A stretch of DNA of 64,000 bases from Phalacrocorax aristotelis (taxonomy: Eukaryota; Chordata; Aves; Suliformes; Phalacrocoracidae): the NCBI RefSeq assembly GCF_949628215.1, contig NC_134280.1, forward strand, positions 50,928,621 through 50,992,620, written 5' to 3'. The translations under genes were made by a program, and so were the position numbers. A model generated the notes under the pieces. The model ran no database searches and had not been told where the DNA came from. It worked only from the letters and a program-made list of their open reading frames with translations. Below, in pieces: positions 1 through 11,400 of this stretch (position 1 is the stretch's first letter; every line of letters starts with the position of its first letter).

Positions 1-2539
1 TCCAAGGTACATACATATTTCATTGCCCATGCCAGGCTCTGTATTGTCTTCTCGATCTGGTTTCACAAAGGTGGTGTTTTGTAAAACTCACCCTGGTTGA
101 GGGCCGTGCACTCCAGGCTTTGTTCAGTCTAAAGTTTCTGGCTGTTCCGTTGTTTTCCACTTTTTCTGAATGCCAGCCAGGCATATTCCCATGCCTGGTG
201 GGAAAAGGGGAGATGCTTGCTAGGAAAAGCAGGACCTGCCGGACAGCTGTTTGGAGGTGCTATCATCTGCCATGGCATGTCCTTCTCAGGCCTGTGGCAT
301 GTGTTTTAGGGCTATGCTGGTTCATGCAAGGTACAGGAGATGAGCAGCACTTTGCAGAGCCTCGTAGGTGCTGGGCCTGAGTTCATTAACTAACCCCCAG
401 CCTGGAGGCAAATCTTGACTATTAAGAGGTGGAAAATCTCAGTGAGCAAGGGCAGCCTAAATCCTCCTTTTTGCTTAGGTTGCCTGTTATTAGAGCTGCC
501 TGCCGTGTGCTGAGTACGGCTGTGCTCAAAAATTGCCAAGAGCTCAGCAATGTGGAAGCGAAGGCCAATTTACTGACTTCCCAATAGAAAGGAAGATACA
601 AGCTGAATGTGCATCTGTTGGATGATATTTCTATTTCATGCATGCTGCTAACATACAAATAGAATAGCAACTTTGTTTGCATGATTTATGTAGTTACTAG
701 AGAACCTTGGGTTAAGAATACAGCGATACTTTGTAGGCATCAGGTACTATTTATTCTTATCATAGTATGTAATAAAATCTATTTTCTCTCTGGCTTTCCC
801 AGTGAATTCCAGTTGACTGAGACACATTACCTAACCTATTCAAATACTCTGGACATGGAGAGCAAATAAAGTATCCTGACAAATAATATGTTCATGTAAA
901 ATCAATAGCTAATAAAACATTGGTCCCTTGAGGATAATAACAATTTGTCTGTAAAATTAAAAGAAAAACTTCAAAATTTAGACAAAGAGGAAAATATTAT
1001 CTCTCCTTTTTATTTAGGCATTATTCTTTCTGAGTTTCAGGTGCATATAGGACTGACTTAGGACTTGAAATAACTAAGGATAACTAATGTTATCCTGCAG
1101 AGGTTTAAGTCTTTAGCGATAGATTCCAACCCAGGTGCAACTATCTTGCTGAACTGGAGTCTTCATATATGACCCTGGTCTTCCGGGGCGGGGGGGAGAG
1201 GAGAAAAAAAGAAGTGGTTTTGAGTATAAAAATAATGCAGGATAATCAGAAACTAGAGAACTTGCCTGTCCTTTGCAGGCTTATGTCTAGAGTTGGTCTT
1301 GGATGTCCAAGTCAGTAAGAACCCAAAGCGATTCGGGCTTGGGACCCTCCTTGTTTCTGCCAGAGGTCACCATTTGGGTACTGCCAAGGCACAGAGCTGG
1401 TGCAGGACTGTGCTGTGCTCCGACACCTGGCACCAGCAACCGCAGCAGAGTGAGGCCATGGGAGAGGAACTCTGGTTTTGGTGTTGTGAGAGGACTGCAA
1501 GGCTGGGGATGTGGGGCTGGCTGTGTGTAACATGGGGGTTTCTGAGAGCACAGGCTGGCAGGTGGTTTCTGAGGCATGGTGTTGGAAAAGCAATTTTTGG
1601 ACCAACGGGAATGGCACAGGTAGAGAGCAGGAAAAGGTGTCCTGAAGGGTGGAAGATGTGCTCGTCCCCAGGTCTGGGTGCCCTCCCAGTGCGAAACTGT
1701 GAGCCCAGGTAGGGAAGGAGGCAGAAAGGCCGCAGCAAGAACTGGAAAAACCTGCTCACGCCAGCCCAGGATTCACATTACTCACACTGGTTTAGAACAG
1801 GTCACGTTTGCTTTGGTTTCAAGGCAGAGATCTCCGAACTGCCTAAAGACTGTTTTCAGCCTAACTTAGAGCAGGTCCAAGCTCCCACATGCCTGTTTGC
1901 TCTGTCACTGCCCCTGTCGTCTCCTAACCCATTGCCAGTGCAAGGTCTTACCAGGGGTTTAAGTCTTTCTAAGCAAAGGCTGGGCTAGGGGCATGCACAC
2001 AGTCATGTTCCCCAGCCCACCTGAGGGGTGGTAACCACGAGCAGTAGGATTGCATCCCAGTGCTTACACCTCCTAACCTGCAATGGGCTTTGAAGAAGCT
2101 CCCCCAGAGTTTGCTGGTTGAAGCTGGATAGGAGTCAGCTTCTGGGGATGATCCCCATTGCAAAGGACAAGTCCTCAGCCTCCGCAGATGCCATCGCAGG
2201 TGCTCATGAGCTTCTGCTCATGGCGGTGCTGCAAGTTGAAGCTGCCCTGCTGCAAGTCTCATCCACACTAGCACTGGGGCTGACTGCACCACACTTCTCC
2301 TTTCCACCAGAAGCTGGGAAGAAGCAGATGGGTCAGTCCCATATGATTTATTGCATTATTATAGTCAACTGGGTGTAAGTAGCAGGGGTGAAACCATGTT
2401 CTTGTTGGGAAGAGGAGGAAGAAAGAAGCTAACAGAGTTAGAAATCAGGCTAATGGCTGTATCTGCCCATTAGGCAGCAATAACAGTAATTTACCTTTGA
2501 ATTGCTACAATTCATCATAACACTTTGCACCTACCTCTT

Positions 2540-2770
2540 GAATCCTCACTGCTTATCTCACCCCTCATGTTCAGGGATCTGAAAGCACTTCATAAACATT
2601 AATTAATTATTCCTCCACACCCCTGCAAGCAAAGTAAACATTATCCCTATTTTGCAGCTAGAGAAGCTGAGCTCACGTAAGGAGATAATAACTGAGCAGG
2701 GATGCAGGAGCCCAGAGAGCAGGTCCCTACTCCAGCTTCTACCACAAGCACCTTTCTGCAGAGGGCTCTG
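2540..2770 (-). repeat. MIR/L2-type ancient retroposon fragment
   Basis: The segment reads like the reverse complement of the MIR core and tail. It has a run resembling 'aaagcacttcataaacatta', then 'acattatccctattttgcag' followed by 'gagaagctgag', the mirror of the familiar MIR stretch around 'ctcagtttcctcatctgtaaaat'. Trailing sequence about an item on 'gagcaggtccctactccag' fits the diverged left part. This is recognised from memory of the consensus; the boundaries are approximate and no alignment was run. Confidence 0.5.
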
Positions 2771-3229
2771 CAGTGTGGGTGTTGGGGACATAACCCAGGG
2801 TAATTCAGACCCTCAGCCATGCACTTTTCTGTGCTTACCAACGTTTTCAGGCGGCAGGAAAGGTGTAAAAAGGGTAAGGGCTGCTCCTGCCTTGGAGATG
2901 TCTGCAACAATGGTGCTCATCACTATCTCACCACCTTTAAGGCTCCACCACAGGGGACAAGGCACCCGCCAGTGTGAAGCACCTGTCATTATTCACAGTA
3001 GAACTCTCCCTTTTTTAATGACTACGTTAATGACCCTAATCTGTTGGTGCGAATGTGGTTAATCCCGCAGCTCTAGGGACTGGCAGTTCAGAAACTTTTC
3101 CTCTCCTGCCTCTTCACACTTTACTTTGTATCGTAACCTAATGCACCGGCACGGTGATGAGCTGGTGGGACTTGTGCAAAGCAGAAGGCACCAACCGCTG
3201 TCCTTGCTTAGAATTTGGGCTGCTGTAAC

Positions 3230-3420
3230 AGGATTCAAGAGGCCATCCATCTCCAACCTCTTAGCTTGAGGATGTGATGTGCATAGTGCCATCCTGAAAT
3301 TAGATTCTTGACATTAAACCTGTGCTTAAATGCTTTGATGGATCTTGGTCCTTGAGGAAGAGGGAGTCTGGCAGTGTGGATGTGGTGTGTGACAAATATG
3401 TAAATTAAGGGGAGGATGTG
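3230..3420. repeat. Possible ancient L3/CR1-like fragment
   Basis: The piece around 3312-3345 ('cctgtgcttaaatgctttga') resembles a motif common in old sauropsid LINE relics, where a 'gtgcttaagtgctttgctga'-type string recurs. The flanks carry no clear consensus, so this is a weak call. Confidence 0.25.
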
Positions 3421-3506
3421 CTCTGAAAAGAACGAGCCTTGGCAGCGGAGGGGAGGATGAGACACCGAAGGTCTGTGCAAGGCCAGTGGTACCCCACTGG
3501 GAGGAC

Positions 3507-3532
3507 TTTTTTTTTTTTTTTTTTTTTTTTTT
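3507..3532 (+). repeat. Poly(T) tract of 26 bases
   Basis: An uninterrupted T run of 26 bases is followed directly by 'acag'. It could be the poly(A) tail of a minus-strand retroposed sequence or simple slippage. It also mimics a splice acceptor, but no exon-like sequence follows. Confidence 0.85.
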
Positions 3533-5514
3533 ACAGAAACCAACAGTTGACTTTTGGAAGCCAAAGGGATGCCAGCATCAGAGCAGGAGGAGGGTCATGT
3601 TTCATAGGCAAGTCATGGTGGATTAGAAGTAAATGAATCTGAAGCTTGACGGACAAATGGGATCAGTGCTGGCAACCCCAGCTCCTGGTGGGGGATGGAT
3701 TAGTAACGGGTACCAGTTCATTTCCATGCAGGGAGGGAATGAATGACGAGGCAGGGAGGTTTCCAGCATTGCCCTGCCTGTAGCACTGCAAGAAAGAGAC
3801 ATCTCTGGGCTTGGAGAAGAGAGGTCAAGCCTAGATAAACACCAGTTTGGTCTCCCATCAGAGAATCACTGAGGCATGAAGAAAAACTTTTAACAGCTGC
3901 AATGCTGCTTTTGAACCTCCTAATAAAAGGGAGGGTCAGGAGGTCAAAACTTTCAATGCCTCTGGGAAGGAGAGGACTTTTCCTGGCAAGCCTTTGAAAA
4001 ACCTGAACTAAATTAGCATGACCACACTGCTAAATTCTCGGGAAACCCGGACAGCTCAGGTCACAAGCTCCCACAGCAGCAGAGTGGCAAAGAGCTGTTG
4101 CATTCCCATGCTCAACAGCCATAATTAATGGGACTATTTCCTAGGCAAAAGGCAGACCTTGAGAAACATACCCAGCACCTGGACAGGAAATAAAAGCTTG
4201 TGGGATGTGCCCTGGGCATCTTTTCTCTTCCCTTCACTGTTGCCCTTTCCCCTTTCTATTTCTCCCATCCATTTTCTCTCTTCACTGACACCCACCATTG
4301 TTTCAGCTGCTTCTTCCTCCCCTGTTCCCAGTGTCACGTGGCTCAACTTGCTGTTGAAGTGAGGAATGGCAATGAAGCTGTAATGGCCCAGCCGTACTCT
4401 CCCGGGGGATGCTAGATGGGAATCCAGGGGCTCCAACCTAATTATATCCCTTTTTTCCTATTATTGCAAAAGAGGTAAGTGAGAGCCCTGCTCCACGTTT
4501 TGAGTTATTCACTTCCACTTCAAAGGTAGATTTTGCTGGTTTGGACCTTTTGCAAGAGCCATTCTAGCAAAGGGCAGGCAACTCAGGTTTCTGGAGGATG
4601 TAGGGACCTGAGATTTCTGGCTATGACCCCATAATAGATTTTTACAATGCTGCCTTTCCACTGGGCTCCCATTCATCTGCACTGTGAGTTTCCTGGGCAC
4701 CACTTTTCAAGAGACCCTTTGCAGGTCATCTCCCTTCACAGCTCCTGCCGCTGTAGGTGTCGAAAGCAGATCGGCACATGCAGACATTGCAGCTGCTCTT
4801 ACTGTTTTTGGAAAAGTGCTATATGCCTACAAGGTGCAATCCAACTACACAGGAAGACAAAAAGTTTACTGTCTAGGGCTGCAACCCTGCAGGCTGCTGC
4901 TGAGCATCCCCATTCCTATTGCAGCCACAGGAGACAGGTGCTCAGCAACTTTTGCAGGCTTGCTGCAGAAGCAGAATGAATTCTTCATTGAATAAAGCAG
5001 GAGGACAGGAAATATATCAAGTTTCAGAGGCCAGAAGTCCTGCCCTTGAAGGAGAACAGCTAGTCTTCCCACCAGACCAAAGTCTTCTTACCAGACCAAG
5101 ATCTCTCCTTCCTGCAAGACCTAACCCAAGCAGGGCTGCAGGTGGGAATGGTGGGGTGCAGCCCGTGGTACGCTGGCACTGAGCTGCAGTGGCTCTGCAA
5201 TGCTTAGCCCTGATTTGGCTTTCCTGTGATGCTGCAGCATCTTTTCTTTCTCATGTCTCTTGTTGTCCTAGAAACAGATGAAAAAATTCTTCCAGACAAG
5301 CTCTTTTGTTACACTCAAGGCAGCATCTTCTGTCTCTTAGCAAAACAGTGTAGGGTTGCATAATAAAACCCTTGCCAGAAAAACAAGGGTGGGTTCAAAA
5401 CCTTCCAAAGAAATCTGGAAAAACTTCACACCCTCCAAACTTTCCCAAAGTCCTAGGAGTGGTGAAGGGGTCAACAGGCACTTTCCAACCCTGCTGAGCA
5501 GGCTATATGCTGAG

Positions 5515-5600
5515 CAACAATATATTTTTATCTATATTTATATATTTGTAATTATCTTTTTTTTTTTTAATATATAAATATATAATTTTTTTATATGTGT
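5515..5600. repeat. AT-rich low-complexity tract
   Basis: An alternating TA/T-rich stretch contains several 'tatata' runs and a T12 run. It is low complexity with no gene signal. Confidence 0.8.
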
Positions 5601-8274
5601 GTCATCACTTCTGGCTTTGAATTACAGCTCTTGAGGTCGGGGGGGTCTGCTGGAAGAGAAAGTCAACATGCCATATGGTACCGGCCACCTTTCCTTCCCA
5701 GTGCCAGGGCTCCCCTAGAAATGCCAGGATTTGGGGGCGGTTGTCTTTATCTGAGAGGGAAGCTCGTCTTCTAGTGGAAACACGCCCTTGTCTGTGCTGG
5801 GCCAGGCAGGGGATGAGCTGGGTGATTTCTCTGTGGCACATGAAATGTCATGGCTGTGCCAGAAAAGGATGGTGACTGATACATTTCCTGAGGCTCGTGG
5901 GGTCTGGAGGCTTATTCATAAGGTCTCAAGAAGTCCACGGCAAGGGGAGAAGAAGAGGAAAGCACCATGGGGACCATGCAGCCCTTGACCCCCGGGAGGA
6001 AGGGTACTGCAGCTCCTGCCTCTGGCAGTGCCTGGTGGGAGATGGTGAAATAACAGGTGACCTTCAGGGCATCAAAAAGGTTTGATAGCCACGATGCTGA
6101 CCACATGCAGCTCCTGTGGAGACCAGTGGATGTGGGGCATCTCTGAAAATCTGACTTCTCAGTCTTTCCTTTTGGAGATGGGCCTGAAAAAGAAACCTTC
6201 TCTCTTCTCTCCTCCCAACAACAGCTCAGAGGGGTTTGGCTTTGTGCCGAAAGCCAAAACCGAACAGCTCTGCAGATTTCTGTGCCTCAAAGACCTATTT
6301 TTCCCTCATCCCCCAGGCTGACCATGCAGTGCCACATTGTAGCACAGGCTAACACTGTTCTGCTTGAGCTGGCTTCGGTGGTCACCTCAGCAGAGATGTG
6401 CTCCATTAAGAGAGGCTATAACTGGTCACCAAATGATGACGTGCTGCTAGTGCACTGTATATTTGTACTCATGGGGGGTTTTTTTGTGCAAGCATCTTCT
6501 ATATCCTTAGAAGCCTCAGAGCAAAGAGTCTTCCTGTTGCACTCCTGAGTACATCAGCAAGACAGCATCCTTTTCTTTGGGGAAACTCAGATAGGGTTAC
6601 TACCTCATCTGCAGTAGGGAGGCTGATGGACAGACCAAAGGACCTGCTTGGTTGTAATTCGACTGCCCAAGGTGCTGAGATAGCTCCGCTCTCCTCCCAA
6701 AAGCAGCTTGGCTGCTCAGTGTACAATGAGAATGGGACTTTTCAAAACTTTAAGATGCATCTTTAGAAAACCTAGCGAAGAACCAGCAAGCACAGACCCA
6801 GAAATCAGCTTGGTTGCTATTCCTGGGTCAGTCCCTGGAGATGGCCTCAGCACTACAGGAGTTTCTGAGCCTTGGGAACAAATCTGGTTATGGGCTGGGA
6901 CACTGCAAGGGTTGGAGGAGGTGGTCCATGAGTAGCCCGTCTGGAAGGGCTCACCAGTATGAAACTACCCCATGGACACTTTCATCCATCTTTTCTGATG
7001 GAAGGTGTGGAGAACTCTTTATAGGGTGGTGGATCAAGGGATCACACAGATATGCAGGTGCAGAGTTAGAAGTTAATTTATTTTTTGCAGTATTGGCTTT
7101 ACCTTGAAAAGTGAAGAGATTTCCAATCTTTTTTACAAGCTGCTAAAGGTAGAAAGATTTAAAACTCAAAATCTTTTTAAGAAAAGACAGAAAATCATCC
7201 TCACTAGTGGCAAACGAACCTCTGCTCAGTTTGTGTCTGATTAGGATCTCAGAAGAGTATCCAAGCTAATAAATATGTACCTCCTGAGAACAGCTTTTGT
7301 TGTTTTCTTACATAGATCTTTGTTCCTCCTGTGCTGTAAGGTCTCCAGGGCACGGCCTGTGTTACGGAGCACCAGATGCATTATCTGATGAGGTCCACAT
7401 GAGATGAGGATTTTTCTGACTATAAGTAAAAATTAATGTATATTTTGTGATGGAGAAGCAGCCCTGAGATCCCTTTTGGAGCAGCACCTCAGGACCTGTG
7501 GTCCGATGGGTGGGTTATCCTTCCTCACGAGTGGTAGGACATTTCACAAGAACTTCTGGATGAAGAAATATAACAGTAACTGTGTGTCGACTCCACTGCG
7601 GGAGATGCATTGCACTGGGGTTGCACAGCATGGGCACAGCTGGGGCACCCTCACCGGTGGAGACCACCAGGGTGGGACGCTGAGGCTGATGCCACCACAG
7701 TCATCCTTATCGCTTGGTGGGCCATGGAGGAAAGGCATGCAAGGTGGGGAGAGCTTTCGGGTGGGTGTTTTGGGAGCTAGGATGGGAAAAGCAGGGGGAG
7801 GGAGGAGGCGAGGAGTTTCCAAAGCCTCCGGCGTGGCAGCAGGCACCTGCTCCTTCCCAAACCGGCTGAACCTGTCTCCCTCCTGTCGCCTCTCTGCGGT
7901 TTTAGGGCGTTCGAAGCCCCCGGCCGGCTGAAGGGCCTCCCCGAAAAGGGGTCGCTTCCTCCATCCCCCCGGTGACCAGCTGTCCGACCGGATCGGGCCC
8001 TTCGGTGGGACTGGAACGGGGATAGAAGGGTACAGTGTGGCTGGGGTTGGCTTCTCTCTGAGAACAGGAGGATTTAAGACTTCTTTTTAAAAAATGATAG
8101 TAATTTAAGAGGTTTTTTTGAAAAAGGAGAATTTGATCCTTTTTAAAGAAAAAAACCCAAGACTTTGGGGCTCTCTGCGCCGGGGGGAGGGGCAGCGCTC
8201 ACCTGGCCGGGGGCGGGGCTGGCGGGGGCGGGGCGGGGGCGGGGCTGGCGGGAAGGGGCGGGGCGGCTGCCGGT

Positions 8275-8340
8275 CGCCGCGGTTCCGCGCTGCGGAGCGG
8301 CGCCGGAGCGGCTGGGGAGAGGAGCCGGAGCCGCCGGCAG
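8275..8340 (+). other. RASSF7: Putative noncoding first exon of RASSF7
   Basis: The sequence downstream of the GC-box cluster ends in 'ccggcag' followed by the donor GTGAGT at 8341, a perfect consensus. The RASSF7 start-codon exon begins at a clear acceptor (21957-21958), so an upstream noncoding exon is required. The 5' end is not visible in the sequence and the start given is a guess. An alternative is that this donor serves another transcript. Confidence 0.5.
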
Positions 8341-8363
8341 GTGAGTGCGCGTCGGTGCGGTGG

Positions 8364-8415
8364 GGCCGGGCTGGGCCGGGCCGGGCCGGGCCGGGCCGGG
8401 CCGGGGCCGGGGCGG
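8364..8415 (+). repeat. (GGGCC)n tandem repeat
   Basis: About 50 bases consist of GGGCC-type pentamers with slight variants. They begin roughly 20 bases after the putative first donor of RASSF7. The G-runs give clear quadruplex potential on the plus strand and in the nascent RNA. Confidence 0.9.
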
Positions 8416-11400
8416 GCCTCCCGGCGAGGGGCCGCCGCTTTACAGCACCGGCGTGCGGCCCGGCCCGCGGCCCCGGGGAGGGCGGCTGCTGCCGCCGCTG
8501 CTGCTGCTGCGGCACTGGGGCCGCCGGCCTCGGGTCTCCCCGGTGTGAGTCCCCGTCCCGGGAAGCCGGCGCCTCTCCCCCCTGGCAGGGCCCACCGGCA
8601 GCGGTGGGGGTAACCCCATTGTTTGGGGGCTGCGAAGCACGACGACCTCCCCAGACTGAGGCCAGGATGATGAGGAGGTGACTCGGGGGGCTGGGATGCC
8701 TCCAGAAACCTGGGCTGGGACGGCTGGGATTGGCACTTGCAAGACCCTGAGCCTCTTTGCCACCTGCCCGGTGCTACGCTGGCCATGTCCTGGTCGGTCG
8801 AGTGCCGGTGGCTTTGCCTCCCACCTGCCCGGAGCACCGGGAGCTGGCAGTGGCATCACCAGCAGCTCTTGGCACCAGCATGGCCCACCCAAGCCCCACC
8901 AGAAGGAGCAGCGTCGTGGTCCCACTTAGCCCACAGCAGAGGAGCAGCTGAGGTGACATGGGGTCTCGGCTACCTATGCAAGGAGCCTCCCCTTGCGGTC
9001 TGCATCCACGGGGCAAAGCTGTCCGTCTTTCCTCTCTTCAGGGACGTCTCTAGCTCCCTGAGGAGGAGGGTTAAATTCCTTGATAAGAGCCTGGCTCCTC
9101 GCTGCATACTTCTGATGCCTTCTGCAAACTCTGCCGGCAGGTTGTTTTGTAACTCCGCTTGCGGCCCGCTGCAGGTGGGAGAACAAACTCCTCTCCCTTG
9201 CTTTTCCGTGCCCTGTGACACTTTGTATTTGCATGTTAAAAACCCAAACGTAGGTTTGAGGGTGGTATTGCACGGAGAAAGGGGTCACAGCCACACACCT
9301 CTTGCTCAGAGTGGCTGCCTCTGGCACACCCCGTGGCACTCCCCTCAGGATGACTGACTTCATGAGAAATTAGGAAGAGGCAGGTGGAAACAGGTGTGAA
9401 ATGATCCGAAGAGGCGACATGGGAGCTTTGGCCACTCCTTGCAGTAAGCCAGGGCCTGCTCCCAGGGATGCCGGTGCTAACAGCGTGCTTGTGGGCCCTG
9501 GCCTGGTGCTCTGCTGAGACTTGCCAGGCAGGCGGCGGGCCCCAGGAACGTGTGGCAGCACGAACACCAGAGCTCAGCTGTCAAATGGTGGGGCGCAGGA
9601 TCCAGCCAGGATGGGGCAGCGATGCTACATGCACCCATCAGCTCACCTCACAGGGTAGCTGTGTGAGGTTGTACTCCTCATGCAGCAAGAGTTGCAGCTG
9701 CTTTTAGGGAGAAGAAAGCGACTGCCTGTGTGCATATGCTGTAGCTGCAGTGGTTATGAGCAGGAAGTGTATCCATATGCTGCTTGCCTTCATTACCAGG
9801 CAGTGCTGGTGGTGTCTGCTCAGGAAGGGTCTGTAGGGTACGGGGAATACTCTTACCTTCTGCTGGTGCTGCTGGAATGCCAGGAATTCTCCTGCATCCC
9901 GGTTATCTGCTGGGAGAGCCTGAGCAGGGCGCCTGGCCTCCTTCTCAGCATAGCTCTGCTGGCTTCCCCATGCCCTTTTGAAAGAAATAGCATGGAAATT
10001 GAGAATCACCCCCACCCCCAAGTGCATACATCTTTCTAAAGGCTTTCTTCCACCTTCTTTATAGAAAGCTGTGAGGCCAGGGAGTGCAGCTTGCAGTGCC
10101 TGAGCATGCCCAGCACCCCACAGCATTGAGCACTGTGGGTCGGGGGGTCTGGCACTCTGAAATTTCCTGGCAAGGCGATGCCAGTTGCTCTAAAAAATAA
10201 AACTCTTTGCAAATGAGTGCAAGAGAGATGTGGGAGTTAACTCCACCCGGGGCTTTAACGGGGGAACCTGAGCAACAGTCTGACCCTGAGACAATAAAAA
10301 AATTTAAGAACTAATTCTGATTTATTTAAAATTCTTTTATTTCCCTTATGCTTAAGAAAAGCAAGTTACAGCTGGCGCTTGGTAGCTTTGGATACCCGCA
10401 GGCCCCAGCGAGCATGCTGGGGAGCTTGCCAGGCTTGACCAAAGCTTTTGGCAGCAGGTGGGAGCTGGCCCAAGTAGTGTGGCGATGGCCAGTCTGAATC
10501 ATCCCAGGGTGCTCTCTTCCTTGCTCTTTGAAATACAACTTGACCGAAAAAGGTAGCGTGGTGTAATTGCTGAAGGTACAGGGATTTACAGCGCCCAGGC
10601 AAATAGAAGAGCTTCTGTGCCAAAGTATTTTGGGGACTGGAGGTAAAATGGGGCTAGATGGGAGCTGGTCAGCTCCGGCAACGTGTGTATTGTCCACCTC
10701 CATAGTGGAGACACGTGTTGTGGTTGCCTTCACCGTCACCACGTGCTGCAGAGAAACATTGCTTGAGTGCATTTGTTACGGTCCCCACCCGTTCATCTCA
10801 TCCATGTTTTTCAACATCTCTCTGGCCTGTCCTGTTTGTGTCTTCTGCTATGGGGAAAAACTTCAGTGGTGGCTTGGAAGTGACCTCAGCCCACATTCTG
10901 CTGTCTCACCGTGTGCTGGGAGGGGTGATGCTTTGGGACCAAATCACATAAGGAGTTGATTCTCCCTGGCTGGGAGGCCATGATGTATGTGTGCCAAGGC
11001 TTTGGAGCAGAGTTATTTCCTCAAGTCATGCGATGTCAGGCACTGTAGTGAACTAGGAAGAAGTCCAGGTGCTGCTTGACAATGGGTTGCTCTGTGTCTG
11101 AGTTTAAATAAAGGCGTGAGGGATGTTTTAAGTATTAGCTCTGTGTATATCTGTTGTTTTTAAGAACATCTTTTTAAGGAATATTTCTCGATCTGTTCCA
11201 ACTTGTCTATGCCCTTGTAAACCTCAGTAGTCAAATTAAGGCATAAGTGTGTCTCCACGGAAGGTTTTTAACAAAATCCTATTGTAAGTGATTGCTAACA
11301 ATTTTATGTCTTTCCATTTTTCAGATGCCAAGTTCATGAGCTTCTAAAACCAGCTGATTATCTGGCTTTTTGTGGACTGGAGTCAGCACTTTCTTGAGGG

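Larger units (their letters stand above)
1..8150. other. Upstream flank, no gene identified
   Basis: I find no exon chain or recognisable protein here. Short open frames on both strands lack family features and flanking splice sites. AATAAA hexamers on the plus strand at 865-870 and 911-916 could be poly(A) signals of a plus-strand gene ending to the left, but nothing else supports that. The stretch holds old repeat fragments and low-complexity DNA listed separately. In human, LMNTD2 lies divergently upstream of RASSF7; I looked for a minus-strand lamin-tail coding exon and did not see one. Confidence 0.5.
8150..8700 (+). promoter_or_regulatory. CpG island, probable RASSF7 promoter
   Basis: GC content and CpG density rise sharply against the flanks. 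Between about 8209 and 8265 there are four or five GGGGCGGGG-type GC boxes (Sp1/KLF sites) and no TATA box, the usual layout of a housekeeping-type promoter. A consensus plus-strand donor lies just downstream at 8340/8341. On the opposite strand a consensus donor ends at 8203, so transcription may be bidirectional. Assignment to RASSF7 rests on strand, synteny and the lack of any other promoter-like island before the coding exons. Confidence 0.7.

Noticed and set aside
3500-3640. Poly(T) plus 'acag' as a splice acceptor
   Set aside because: No exon-like sequence, donor or conserved frame follows; it looks like a homopolymer run.
1-8000. LMNTD2 or LRRC56 coding exons expected from human synteny
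   Set aside because: No lamin-tail or leucine-rich-repeat translation recognised on either strand.
8118-8925. Long open frames on both strands at the RASSF7 CpG island
   Set aside because: Composition-driven poly-Gly/Arg/Ala/Pro frames that cross the GGGCC repeat; no family features.
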